Positions 1 to 8,148 of a stretch of 45,446 nt of DNA are shown here, one piece after another. The stretch's first letter is position 1, and every line of letters starts with the position of its first letter. This stretch comes from Deltaproteobacteria bacterium (GTDB taxonomy: Bacteria > Desulfobacterota > DSM-4660 > Desulfatiglandales > Desulfatiglandaceae). The DNA lies in the NCBI GenBank assembly GCA_019307945.1, contig JAFDIS010000020.1, positions 1 to 45,446 on the forward strand. The letters run 5' to 3'. The notes beneath the pieces are model-generated. The model was not told where the DNA came from, searched no databases, and saw only the letters and a list, made by a program, of their open reading frames with translations. A program made the translations under genes and the position numbers.

Positions 1-156
1 TTTGCCTTTTTGCAAAGGGAAGTCTTCAGCCTCAGGGTTTCCTATGGCTTCCTCTGGGCTGAGAGGCCGCGCCTTTATGCGAATCTTCTCTGCAAGAAGA
101 CCTTCGGATGCACAGATATCGAGCGCCTTGTTTATGAGAGTGTCCAGAACTGACAT
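1..156 (-). CDS. DUF364-like (COG2014-type) protein, N-terminus, cut by window edge
   Basis: This reading frame lies on the minus strand. It starts with ATG at 156, preceded by a good ribosome site (GAGGAGA, about 6 nt away), and stays open to the window edge, giving 52 residues. The peptide begins MSVLDTLINKALDI and contains GNPEAEDFPLQKGK. That segment resembles the start of Rossmann-like DUF364/DUF4213 proteins, described in databases as putative heavy-metal chelators; this match is from memory. It is divergent from the nickel-related genes to its right. An array of GAATAG sites lies 110-160 bp upstream and may control it. The function is unknown and the C-terminus is outside the window. 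Confidence 0.55.
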   Translation of the reverse strand, partial: MSVLDTLINKALDICASEGLLAEKIRIKARPLSPEEAIGNPEAEDFPLQKGK

Positions 157-268
157 ATATATTCTCCTCATTCAGCACATCGGTGCTGTGCTCTAAAAGA
201 GTCTAGTCAAATGTACGCGTTTTGTATTTGACAATCTCAGTTTGAATAAACGGTAGATAAAAAGGCAT

Positions 269-314
269 GAATAGTAATGCTATTCCAGAATAGAATAGTG
301 CATACTGGAATAGC
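269..314. promoter_or_regulatory. GAATAG operator-like array with a 10-bp dyad
   Basis: GAATAG occurs at 269, 288, 293 and 308, and its complement CTATTC at 280. GCTATTCCAG (279-288) and CTGGAATAGC (305-314) form a perfect 10-bp inverted repeat with a 16-nt spacer. GAATAG (269-274) and CTATTC (280-285) form a second dyad with a 5-nt spacer. The array lies between divergent genes, upstream of the minus-strand gene at 1-156. Known nickel-repressor (NikR) operators also have two half-sites about 16 nt apart, but this half-site sequence is not the one I know for NikR, so the regulator is unassigned. Confidence 0.5.
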
Positions 315-493
315 TAAATATTGTCAATAAAAAATACGTCCTCATTTCAAAAAAACAGACCTCTCCGGTTTCAGGAGCCAATGCCTGCCATAGGGGGTAC
401 TAGGTTTTGTCTCCTAAGGCACTCCCTTGCAATGCAGCAAAATTTATAGAGCTTTAGATGCGTTTTGGTAGATAGGCATGGGCAAAAATACTA

Positions 494-523
494 TTGACAT
501 AGTCGTTATTGATGGAGTATTAA
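494..523 (+). promoter_or_regulatory. Sigma-70-type promoter of leader A
   Basis: A -35 box TTGACA (494-499) and a -10 box TATTAA (518-523) are separated by 18 nt. The predicted start site is near 530. The transcript would begin just before the conserved hairpin leader and read into the EF-hand/ExbD fusion. Leader C at 8416-8444 has nearly the same boxes. Confidence 0.6.
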
Positions 524-529
524 TACCCC

Positions 530-642
530 AAAATTAGAGCGCACCATGAAGGTGCGGCAGACACATAACTAATCGGTTTGTATGAGGAAGTTAGGGCCAC
601 GAAGGCCTTGGTGGGTAAATCGCCGGGTTTCGTGGCCTTTTT
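530..642 (+). ncRNA. Conserved leader RNA, copy A, ending in a terminator hairpin
   Basis: A first hairpin pairs CGCACC (540-545) with GGTGCG (551-556) around the loop ATGAA. The motif GGCCACGAAGGCC (595-607) can fold into a small hairpin with an ACGAA loop. Its first nine bases, GGCCACGAA (595-603), also pair perfectly with TTCGTGGCC (629-637), which is followed by T5. That second structure is an intrinsic terminator just upstream of the gene starting near 655. The two folds exclude each other, as expected for an attenuator. Three more copies lie at about 2937, 8450 and 13757. The ligand is unknown. Confidence 0.6.
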
Positions 643-654
643 GTTTGGCGAGCA

Positions 655-1511
655 ATGAATGCCTTAAGACATCCTAAGAGCTTTTTTTGCTGGTTTGGTT
701 TTTTGTAATTGCATGCCCTTTAGGGGGTGGACTCCGGTTCGGAGTGAGCCCGCTACAAGCGCAAGATCGCGTAGAGCCCCGGGATCTGGATGGAGACGGA
801 AAAGTGGAGCAGGTTGCACACCTGGATCAGGGCGGAAATATCACACAGCTTGAAGTGGATAGCAATGGCGACGGCAAGATGGACACCTTCCAATATTACA
901 AAAATGAGATTGTCGTTCGCTTGGAGCGAGACACAGATTACGATGGACATATAGACGAGATAACTGTCTTGAAACAGGGCAAACCCGTCCGGCTAGAAAA
1001 GCTAAACCCAAAAGCCAAGCCAATTGCGATCCTGACCTTTGACACACATGGCAAACCTCTCAAATGGCAGCGCGACACGACAGGATCCGGGCATTTTGAT
1101 ACGATTTATGAATATGACCAGGGAAGGCTGCGGCTTATCATGGGTGATACGACTGGAGATGGACAGACTAATGTATGGCAGCGCTTTCGTGACGGAGTCC
1201 CATTCAAGCAGGAATCAGACCTCAATGGGGGTAGTGTCAAGCTACCCCAAGCTCAGGCCGCTAAGCAACAGACCCAGGTGGAGATTAGGGTGTATGTTGA
1301 TGAGCAGGGGAGGACATTTTTGGCCAATAAGCAGTTATCGTTAAATGAGCTTTTCAACCGGTTGAAGACATTGCTTGCGAGGTCAGAAGACAGGCTGGTG
1401 GTGATCAAGGCCGACCGCAGGGTGGTGCTCAATAAGGCAGTGGCGGTCATGGACGTGGCCAAGGCGGCGGGCGCCAAGAGGCTATGTCTCGCCACTGAAA
1501 AGGAGTTCTAG
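655..1511 (+). pseudogene. EF-hand-like repeat protein fused to the periplasmic domain of ExbD
   Basis: The open frame covers 687-1511 and could start at TTG 687. A better start is ATG 655, but a T7 run (682-688) puts it out of frame, so loss of one T is likely. After a hydrophobic signal-like segment come Asp-rich repeats of the DxDGDGxxD type to about 1225. From VKLPQAQA onward the sequence matches the C-terminal periplasmic half of ExbD encoded at 19964-20374; both end in near-identical KRLCLATEKEF / ARLCLATERDF. The intact locus has separate genes for repeat protein, ExbB and ExbD. An internal deletion removing ExbB and the ExbD membrane segment therefore explains this fusion. A functional secreted fusion cannot be excluded. 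Confidence 0.75.
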
Positions 1512-1514
1512 GCC

Positions 1515-2246
1515 TTGGAGGTGTTTGTGAGGGCTCAAGTCAGTGAAAGGCCAAACTGGCTTTTGTGGGGACTAGTGATCATATCGCTGGCCGTCCATGC
1601 AATGATCTTGGCAGACATGGCAGGGTTATTTCATCCCCGAAAGACGGAATACATTGAACTTGAAATGCATTCAGAGCAAAGGCCCATTGGAAGAATTATT
1701 CCGGTGCCTCCAAGACACCCCAGACAAGTGCGTGCTTTAAAGGTACCAGGTGCAAAGACAGTACGTCCCGTGTCAGTGCAAAATGTCATCGCTAAACCGG
1801 TCATGCCGTAGGTGTCCCCAACGCCTTCGGCGGTGACTGAGCCTATTGGAGTGCCTGAACGGCCTGAGGTGGAGGTACCCAGGATTTTTTCATATTCACC
1901 ACTACCGACTCAAGATAGCGTTGTGCCGGCACCAAACACAGGCGTAACATCACATATGGCTCTGCAGAAAATTATCTGAGCATGGTTCGCATGAGGATTG
2001 AACGGCATAAAAAATATCCGATTATGGCGAGGAAACTACACATGGAAGGGCGGGTAAGGTTGCGGTTTATAATAGGGCCCGATGGCAGGGTTAGGAGTAT
2101 GAGGGTTGTGGGAAAATCGCTATTCGGTCTTGGATAAGGCAGCGGTTAGGGCAGTCATGGACTCTGCGCCGTTTCCCGAACCTCCCAAAGGCCTTTTCAC
2201 CGGGCCTGTGCCCCTGGAGGTCAGTATTGTGTTTGAACTCATGTGA
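1515..2246 (+). pseudogene. tonB: tonB, degenerate
   Basis: The first 98 codons (1515-1811, TTG or GTG start) give a TonB-like N-terminus with one membrane helix. It aligns with the intact TonB at 19187-19927: RPNWLLWGLVIISLAVHA against RPNRLLMGLVVISLLIHA. A TAG stop lies at 1809-1811. The frame then runs on through a Pro-rich stretch, shifts near 1965 into YLSMVRMRIERHKKYP and GRVRLRFIIGPDGRV, and shifts again near 2117 into VLDKAAVRAVMDSAPF, ending at TGA 2244-2246. These are the recognisable pieces of the TonB C-terminal domain. One stop and two frameshifts indicate loss of function. It follows the ExbD fusion by 3 nt, as in the intact operon order. Confidence 0.85.
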
Positions 2247-2255
2247 AGACCTTCG

Positions 2256-2699
2256 GTGATTTCGGGGCATAAGGCGGTGCGCAAAAGGATTTGCATAATA
2301 GATGGGCAAGGAGGCGGCATAGGATCTACCTTTGTCAAGTATCTAAAAGAGGTATTCGGAGAGACTGTGGAACTGATAGCCCTGGGAACTAACGGCATAG
2401 CAACGGCACGTATGCTCAAGGCTGGCGCAAACAAGGGGGCAAGTGGAGAGAGTGCTGTTTGTTACACGGCGCCTAGGGCAGACCTAATTGTTGGGCCAAT
2501 TTCCGTGACATGGGCAAATGCAATGCTTGGAGAGGTAACACCAAAAATGGCCGAGGCTATTATGTCCAGCCCAGCAAGAAAAATCCTGCTGCCCTTGAGC
2601 CAGGAGATGGTAGAGATCGTGGGAACATCACAGGAGCCTCTACCGCACCTTGTGCAGCAGGCGGTAGAGAGGATAAAGGAGGTGATAGGTGATGTGTGA
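2256..2699 (+). CDS. DUF3842 family protein
   Basis: A 147-residue protein with the DUF3842 signature: RICIIDGQGGGIGST at the N-terminus, then ELIALGTNGIATARMLKAGA and the C-terminal KILLPLSQ segment. GTG 2256 opens the frame, but GTG 2277 (VRKRICI) gives a start closer to that usual for the family. The fold looks like a small nucleotide-binding alpha/beta domain, and the function is not established. It starts right after the dead tonB and overlaps cooT by 8 nt, so the two are translationally coupled. The link to CooT suggests a role with nickel enzymes. Unlike its neighbours it shows no damage. Confidence 0.8.
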   Translation: MISGHKAVRKRICIIDGQGGGIGSTFVKYLKEVFGETVELIALGTNGIATARMLKAGANKGASGESAVCYTAPRADLIVGPISVTWANAMLGEVTPKMAEAIMSSPARKILLPLSQEMVEIVGTSQEPLPHLVQQAVERIKEVIGDV

Positions 2700-2889
2700 A
2701 GCCAATGCTTATCTTATCCAGGGAGACAAAGAGGAGCTGGTAATGGAATCCGTTGATATAGTCGAGCCCCAGGGTAACGATTCCTGGCGGTTAGTCGGCA
2801 TCTTTGGTGACCAAAAGATCATCAAGGGTAGGATTAAGATGATGAACCTCGTAGACCACAAGATCTTTTTTGAATCAAAGACCGACTAA
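2692..2889 (+). CDS. cooT: CooT family nickel-binding protein
   Basis: A 65-residue protein starting MCEANAYLIQGDKEELVM. The ATG at 2692 is preferred because CooT proteins begin Met-Cys and Cys2 is the known nickel ligand; the in-frame GTG at 2689 would displace it. A strong site, AGGAGGTGAT, lies just upstream inside the DUF3842 gene. CooT is a small dimeric protein linked to nickel supply for carbon monoxide dehydrogenase. The sequence runs on through IVEPQG, a typical family segment, to a short beta-rich end. A broken second copy starts at 8369. Confidence 0.85.
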   Translation: MCEANAYLIQGDKEELVMESVDIVEPQGNDSWRLVGIFGDQKIIKGRIKMMNLVDHKIFFESKTD

Positions 2890-2900
2890 GACACGAGAAC

Positions 2901-2929
2901 TTGACATCAACAGAGGCTTTGTGTCACTA
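2901..2929 (+). promoter_or_regulatory. Sigma-70-type promoter of leader B
   Basis: TTGACA (2901-2906) and a weak -10 box TCACTA (2924-2929) are 17 nt apart. It begins 12 bp after the cooT stop and would start leader B near 2937. Confidence 0.45.
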
Positions 2930-2936
2930 GGCGGAG

Positions 2937-3074
2937 AATAAAAAAGCGATAGCAGAAGCTATCTTTATAGATCGGCCAGTTTGAGCCGCAAGGCCATTTC
3001 ATAAACGGATATTTGAATAACCAAGGCCACGAAGGTCAATCTCCCTGAAGGGAGGTGCCATTGTGGCCTTTTTT
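2937..3074 (+). ncRNA. Conserved leader RNA, copy B, ending in a terminator hairpin
   Basis: The first hairpin is GATAGC-AGAA-GCTATC (2948-2963). The motif GGCCACGAAGGTC lies at 3025-3037. GGCCAC (3025-3030) pairs with GTGGCC (3063-3068), followed by T6, with an inner hairpin CTCCC-TGAA-GGGAG at 3041-3054. This is the same layout as copies A, C and D. It precedes the FecCD/binding-protein fusion and cooC. Confidence 0.6.
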
Positions 3075-3102
3075 GTGTGGGTGATACCTCGGTTGGCAGA
3101 AG

Positions 3103-4116
3103 ATGCAGGTTGAGGCAGGCGCCATTACGAGAGACTACATAAGATGGCTTCACTAGAAGATCCTTCTCTTGGCGGCTTTGATGCTTGCGGTGTTTGGCGT
3201 GGGTGTGTACGCCGTCGCCCAAGGAAGCTATGATATTGCGTTAAGGGATATTCTATCAGTCCTTTTTGGTGGAGGCAGAGGCACATCCCGGGTAGTCATT
3301 GCAAGTATCAGGCTCCCACGCGTGGCTGCGGCGGTAGTTTGTGGGGCGGGACTTGCTGACCGGGTGCAGCGCACCCTGGGAATCCCTGTAGTGGTGCTTG
3401 ATTATGGCGCCTTTGCCACCTTTGACGAGGCGGTCTATGACGCGCTTCGCATTGCTGGGAAGATCCTGAACCGTAAGAAGCGGGCCGATGAGGTTGTAGA
3501 TTATATTGAATCCCTGAGGAAGGATCTAGCGAGACGCACCTTGGGTGTTCCTGACGATGAGAAGCCCTTGGTCTATGTGGGCGGTATCGGCTATCGAGGT
3601 GCTCATGGCATAAAAAGTACAGAACAGCACTATATTCCCTTTGAATGGGTTGGAGCAAAAAACGTGGCTGAAAAGGTCAAACCCGCCATAGGCAGCCATG
3701 TTTTTATGGATAAGGAGATGCTCCTCAAGCTGAACCCTGATATTATCTTCATTGACAGCGGAGGATTGCGCTTGGTGGCAGAGGATTACCGTAAAAGACC
3801 TGCATATTACAGGGCCTTGAACGCCTTTGCGAAGAAGAGGGTTTATACGCTGCTGCCGTTCAACTGGTATGCAACCAATATAGGGACTGCTCTGTCTGAT
3901 GCATATGCCATTGGAAAAGTTCTTTATCTACAGATGTTCAAGGACATTGATCCCGAGAAAAAGGCAGATGAAATCTATACATTTCTAGTAGGAAGGCCTG
4001 TCTATGGCCAAATGAAGCGGGAATACCAGGCTATCGGTAGTCCGCCGGTTTTCTTAGCTAACCATTTAAACAAGATAGGGGGACTCAGAAATTATGAAGA
4101 TATGCATATGTGGTAA
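3103..4116 (+). pseudogene. FecCD-type permease start fused to a binding-protein C-terminal part
   Basis: The natural start is probably ATG 3103, but TAG at 3154-3156 (codon 18) closes it; the open part begins near TTG 3169. Residues from there to about 3350 are a FecCD-like permease N-terminus (SIRLPRVAAAVVCGAGLA). At about 3355 the frame continues directly as the C-terminal two thirds of a periplasmic metal-chelate binding protein (LGIPVVVLDYG, then YVGGIGYRGAHGIKSTE). The rest of the permease, the ATPase and the binding-protein start are missing, so an in-frame deletion is likely. The end overlaps cooC by 23 nt. Neither half can work in transport as it stands. Confidence 0.75.
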
Positions 4117-4879
4117 AGGGGGGAGCGGAAAAAGTACGGTCGTAAAACTCATGGCTGATGCTCTTAGAAAATATGGCAAAGAGGTCACCGTACTGGATTC
4201 AGACGAGTCCAATACAAGCCTTTACTGGATGCTTGGCTTTGAAAGACCTCCGCGACCATTGATGGACTCGTTGGGAGGGAAAAAGAGCGTTCAGGCAAAG
4301 ATGATTGAGCGTTTCTCCCGGGGCGAAAATGAGCCCGAGATGTCAATATGGCAGCAAGATCTTATCTCGCCAGATCTGCTTGGGCCAGGGTTTATTGTTG
4401 AAAAGGGTGGCATAAAGCTCATTCAAACAGGCAAGATTCATCAGGCCCTGGAAGGGTGTGCATGTCCTATGGGTGCTGTAACAAGGGAATTTCTCAAAAA
4501 GGTGGAATTGGGGCCAAATGATGCCATGCTTGTGGATATGGAGGCAGGTATGGAACACTTTGGCCGAGGAGTGGAAACAAGTGTAGATGCAGTGGTCTGC
4601 GTTGTTGAGCCCTCCCTTGAATCGGTTGACATGGCCTCTAAAGTCAAGGAGTTAACCCGATCTGTAGGTGCAGCCTTTAGAGGTGGCATTCTCAACAAAG
4701 TAGCATCATCCGAGCAGGAGGCTGTCCTTTCCGAGAAGTTAAAAAATGCCGGTGTTCCCATACTTGGGGCAATCCATTACCACGGCGAAATCGTGGCTGC
4801 TTGCCTCGAGGGCGGTGTTCTTGATGCACCTCGTGCATCTACTGAGATGGAAGGCATTGTGGAAACACTGCTTTCCTAA
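4094..4879 (+). CDS. cooC: CooC-like ATPase for nickel insertion
   Basis: A 261-residue MinD/CooC-type ATPase. The deviant Walker A motif GKGGSGKST is at residues 7-15, LDSDESN follows in the switch region, and MLVDMEAGMEHFGRG is the Walker B region. The pair in GCACPMG resembles the metal-binding cysteines of CooC. Family members dimerise on ATP and help load nickel into carbon monoxide dehydrogenase or related enzymes. The start is ATG 4094, inside the tail of the preceding fused frame. The gene looks intact. The IS630 element begins 20 bp after its stop and separates it from the methyltransferase gene. Confidence 0.85.
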   Translation: MKICICGKGGSGKSTVVKLMADALRKYGKEVTVLDSDESNTSLYWMLGFERPPRPLMDSLGGKKSVQAKMIERFSRGENEPEMSIWQQDLISPDLLGPGFIVEKGGIKLIQTGKIHQALEGCACPMGAVTREFLKKVELGPNDAMLVDMEAGMEHFGRGVETSVDAVVCVVEPSLESVDMASKVKELTRSVGAAFRGGILNKVASSEQEAVLSEKLKNAGVPILGAIHYHGEIVAACLEGGVLDAPRASTEMEGIVETLLS

Positions 4880-4899
4880 TGTTACTACTCAGAGCAACT

Positions 4900-5986
4900 A
4901 ATAGTTTGCATTTTATATGGCCGCATAACGAACATGTTTTTCTTGAAAATATTTTTTCACAACGCGGGGTTGACGTTGCCGACTTCGGAGATAACCTCGT
5001 ACATTCGCAAGTAATTCCTTTTGGTTGCGGGGACGCTTTTTCCCCACTGCATTGCTTTTGACATCCTGATCGAGGATTTCGTCAGGATTAAGTTCCGGGC
5101 TGTAGCCCGGGAGAAAAAATAGACGGATATGATCATGGTTCTTCTCAACCCATTCTTTAATCTTTTACGAACGATGAACAGGATGACCATCAACTATGAG
5201 AAACACCTTGCGGTTAGTATGGCGAACCAAACGTCTGAGAAATTCCTGAAACACTTCAGTGCGAAACCGTTTCTTGAATACCATAAAATTAAGCTGCCCT
5301 TGATTCGTGATGGCCGAAATCATATTACAACCAAAACGCTGACCAGTTCCAGGAATCACCGGCGTTTGACCACGGCGCCCATAGGAACGCCCAACCGCAT
5401 GATCAGACCGCAAGCCCATCTCATCTCCCCAGTAAATTCCGGCCTTCTCACGTTTGGCTTGCTTGCGGATTCCGGGATATTCTTCATCAAGCCAGTGCCG
5501 TACTTGCTCAGGGTTTTTCTCAAAGGCCCGGCGAAGTGGCTTTTGAGGTGTAAATCCCCAACGCGAAAGATATCGTCCCACTGTCCAGACCGAAAGTCGG
5601 ATACCAAACCTTTTTTCAATCAATTGCCCCACACCCTCTCGGGTCCAAAGAGAAAATGGCAGCTTCAATTGTTCCGGATGGCGATCAATAACCGTCTTGG
5701 CAATCTGCGCCGCCTGCCAGGGAAGAAGCGACCCTCCTTTAGGACGGCCCCTTCGTTTCGCCTCAAGGGCCTTCTCACCCCCTTCACGATATTTTTTTAC
5801 CCACTTGCCCACAGCCTGGCGCGTAACCCCAAATATCTTCGCAACTTCACCCTGCTTCTTGCCATCCAGAACAGCCTTAACTGCCTTTTTCCTAAGGTCT
5901 TCTTGAGCAATAGATGGAAGCGAACGTGCATCTTGAGTTTTCATGCCCGTATCTATAACATTAAAAACAATATAACGCAAACTATT
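4900..5986. mobile_element. IS630-family insertion element (about 1.09 kb)
   Basis: The ends carry a short inverted repeat: AATAGTTTGC at 4900-4909 and GCAAACTATT at 5977-5986, continuing with similarity into the AT-rich TTTATAT-like bases inside. The element contains one transposase gene on the minus strand, disrupted by a stop. IS630 elements usually target TA; I could not assign a clean TA duplication here, so the outer ends may be off by a few bases. It sits between cooC and the methyltransferase gene. Confidence 0.7.
4913..5944 (-). pseudogene. IS630 transposase with a nonsense codon
   Basis: The likely start is ATG 5944 (MKTQDARSLPSIAQEDLRKK); an upstream ATG at 5980 also exists. An N-terminal helix-turn-helix (VAKIFGVTRQAVGKWVKKY) is followed by the DDE domain: YWGDEMGLRSDH, then LIVDGHPVHRS. 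TAA at 5165-5167 then interrupts the gene. In the same frame it continues as KIKEWVEKN, FFLPGYSPELNPDE and a normal end at TAA 4913-4915. A single change of AAA to TAA is enough to explain the break. The element is probably immobile unless served in trans. Confidence 0.85.
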
Positions 5987-6004
5987 TTATGCTCCTGGTA
6001 GTAA

Positions 6005-6604
6005 ATGAAAAATCGTCTAGGCTTTTTCGACAGACGAGCCTCGGATTGGGAAAAGGTGCATTACCCCCCACATGTGCGACAACGCCTCGAAGCCCTTGTC
6101 AAGGAATTCGGGGTCAGGGAAGGAGAACGAGTGCTGGATGTGGGAACAGGAACGGGTGTTCTGATTCCTTATTTTTGTAGAGAGGTAGGAGCCTCGGGCC
6201 GGATATTTGCCGTTGATTTATCATTTCAGATGCTGAGACAGGCAAACAGAAAACCGCGGGGAGACATGGATATCATTGTACAAGCGGATGTGCATTTCCT
6301 TCCATTTGCAAACGAGGTAGTCGATAGAGTGATCTGCTTTGCGGCCTTTCCACATTTTACAGACAAGGCCAAGGCACTTCGGGAAATGAGCCGTGTCCTG
6401 AGGCATGATGGTATCCTTATTATCGCCCACCTTTTGAGCCGTGAGGAGTTGGCAAAGCATCATAGTGCGCACCCGGCCGTTGCCTGCGACACTCTTCCTG
6501 ATAGCCATCGAATGCGTTTGCTGTTTATGGACGCAGGGGGCTTTCCGCTGGAGATAGTCAACAAACCAGGCAAATACCTCGCAAAGGGTATAAAGGAGGT
6601 TTAA
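6005..6604 (+). CDS. Class I SAM-dependent methyltransferase
   Basis: A 199-residue protein with the Methyltransf_11 fold. Motif I is VLDVGTGTGVLIPYF at residues 42-56, the acidic end of strand 2 is IFAVDLSFQML, and the post-motif region has ALREMSRVLRHDG. The substrate is unknown. It opens only 19 bp after the IS630 end and has no clear ribosome site, so the insertion may have replaced its upstream region. It is followed after 2 nt by the hydrogenase-protease remnant and then the FmdE-like gene, an order that suggests an original nickel-enzyme or cofactor operon. Confidence 0.75.
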   Translation: MKNRLGFFDRRASDWEKVHYPPHVRQRLEALVKEFGVREGERVLDVGTGTGVLIPYFCREVGASGRIFAVDLSFQMLRQANRKPRGDMDIIVQADVHFLPFANEVVDRVICFAAFPHFTDKAKALREMSRVLRHDGILIIAHLLSREELAKHHSAHPAVACDTLPDSHRMRLLFMDAGGFPLEIVNKPGKYLAKGIKEV

Positions 6605-6606
6605 GG

Positions 6607-7165
6607 ATGGAAATGAAGAAGGGCTTGATTGTTGGCCTTGGCAATATATTGGATGGCGATTTTGGCGTTGGATGCTACATCTTAGAGGCACTGGGCCGGG
6701 GTTCGTTGGGAGATGGCGTATAGAGCTTGCATACTAGGTGACGATCCGCGGTGTGCTGCCGGTCTAATCTATGGAATGGATCATGTGATCGTTGTCAGTG
6801 CTTTCAGTCTTGGCGGGCCGGTGGGCAAAGTCTACATCCGGCCTTACCGAGTTTTTAAGCAACACTTGTCATGGATTGTGGCCAAACATCGGGCGATCCG
6901 CCGGCTCGTGCAGGCATTAGCCACGGCTGAGCTGGCGGGAGGATTTCCCACGGAGATTTTATTAATTTGGATAGAGCCACGTATAATAGAAGGCTTTGGC
7001 CTGTGCCCGGAAGTGCGAAAAGCCATGTGGAAGGTGGTAGGGATTATTAAAGAAAAGCTTGTTGAAAAGAGGTTATTGCAAAGAGAGAACCTGCAAGTCT
7101 CTCCGTTTTTGAGCATAGAAGCAATTGCTGCAGGGACCTTAGCGCCAAGAAAGGTGGGTGTATGA
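6607..7165 (+). pseudogene. HyaD/HycI-type hydrogenase maturation protease, frameshifted
   Basis: ATG 6607 opens a frame with the family start GLIVGLGNILDGDFGVG, but it ends at TAG 6721-6723. The rest (6713-7165) follows in another frame: LGDDPRCAAGLIYGMDHVIVV, GGPVGKVY and a C-terminal WIEP...GLCPEV segment. Between them GTATAGAG and TACTAG fit a two-base gain and a one-base loss relative to a readable VELAYLGDD. Such proteases trim the large subunit of NiFe hydrogenases after nickel is inserted. The second acidic residue of the usual D-[DE]-G-x-G nickel-binding motif is Phe here, a further sign of decay. Confidence 0.7.
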
Positions 7166-8115
7166 TGGACAGGACGGAAGTATTGCGGTCCATCCGATAC
7201 GAGTTATTCGAGTACATTCAAAAGAGGGTAATGGTAGATTTTGACAATTTCAGACAGATGCCGGTTTCCTTTACCTTTGATGGAAAGATATACAGGGTTG
7301 GAGAATTGATCGGGCGGTTCAAAACCGCTGATGAGCGGCCTATCAATGGATATCTAGTTCAGGCAAATGAAGAGATTTTCTTCCTGTATTTTCATTATTA
7401 CAGCTATGACCAGCGTTTTCCACTGCATTCGGGCAATTGGGTGCTGAGTTTTCGGATTTTCAATGACAATGAACTAATGGCTCTTTACAGGGGAGATCGA
7501 AAAATGCTCGGTAACATTGCCCTTAAGCGGCTAGTGGATTTTCACGGGCACTTGTGCCCTGATCTCATGATTGGTGCAAAGCTTTGTGAGTATGTTCAGG
7601 GTGTGCTTAGATCGGTAGATGATCCAAGCGGGGGAATCTTCATGATTGCAGAAAACTCCACCTCTGCCCTGGATGCGATACAGGTCTTGCTTGGGGCCAC
7701 CCTAGGAAACCAGCACTTGTACATACTGGATTTTGGCAAACACAACTATTCAGTGTACTTCAAGCATGACGGAAAAGCCATCAGGCTTTCGATGAAACCT
7801 AGGCGCTTTGGGGACGAAGAAGAATATGAGCATCTTGGGAGAAAAATCCGGAGCAATGAGGCCACTTTGGATGATGTGGCGAAGTACCAGGTGCTTGTGG
7901 ACAACCGGATTTTGCAGGTTTCTGGCCTATCTCCTGGACAGTTGTTTGAGGTAAAAGAGATTGAGTGGAATGAGCCCCCTGTTGAGCTGGCCGGGGTGTA
8001 TCACAAATGTTCATGTTGTGGTGAGCCGGTTATAGAAGGGAGGTTGATTGAGCAAAATGGTAAAGTATACTGCATTCCTTGCTTTAAGAAGATTAACTGG
8101 GATTGTATATGTTAA
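7162..8115 (+). CDS. FmdE-like protein with C-terminal zinc ribbon
   Basis: A 317-residue protein in three parts. Residues 1-105 form an unassigned beta-rich N-terminal domain. The FmdE domain starts near 118 with the signature LVDFHGHLCPDLMIGAKL, whose His and Cys bind metal in this family. A four-Cys zinc ribbon closes the protein (CSCCGEPVIEGR then YCIPC). FmdE was named from molybdenum formylmethanofuran dehydrogenase operons; its exact role is not settled. The start ATGATG at 7162 overlaps the end of the maturation-protease remnant. The gene looks complete, unlike that neighbour. Confidence 0.8.
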   Translation: MMDRTEVLRSIRYELFEYIQKRVMVDFDNFRQMPVSFTFDGKIYRVGELIGRFKTADERPINGYLVQANEEIFFLYFHYYSYDQRFPLHSGNWVLSFRIFNDNELMALYRGDRKMLGNIALKRLVDFHGHLCPDLMIGAKLCEYVQGVLRSVDDPSGGIFMIAENSTSALDAIQVLLGATLGNQHLYILDFGKHNYSVYFKHDGKAIRLSMKPRRFGDEEEYEHLGRKIRSNEATLDDVAKYQVLVDNRILQVSGLSPGQLFEVKEIEWNEPPVELAGVYHKCSCCGEPVIEGRLIEQNGKVYCIPCFKKINWDCIC

Positions 8116-8148
8116 AAAAAGCAAAAAAACAACAAAGGAAGGTTCGCC

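Noticed and set aside
530..642. Cobalamin or NiCo riboswitch in the leaders
   Set aside because: The conserved cobalamin core and B12-box and the NiCo junction sequences, as I remember them, are not present in copies A-D; only the 13-base motif and hairpins are shared.
5165..5167. Programmed frameshift in the IS630 transposase
   Set aside because: The protein continues in the same frame after the TAA, so this is a nonsense change and not a frameshift.
5129..6001. Plus-strand frame across the IS630 element
   Set aside because: The opposite strand encodes the transposase; this frame has no motif.
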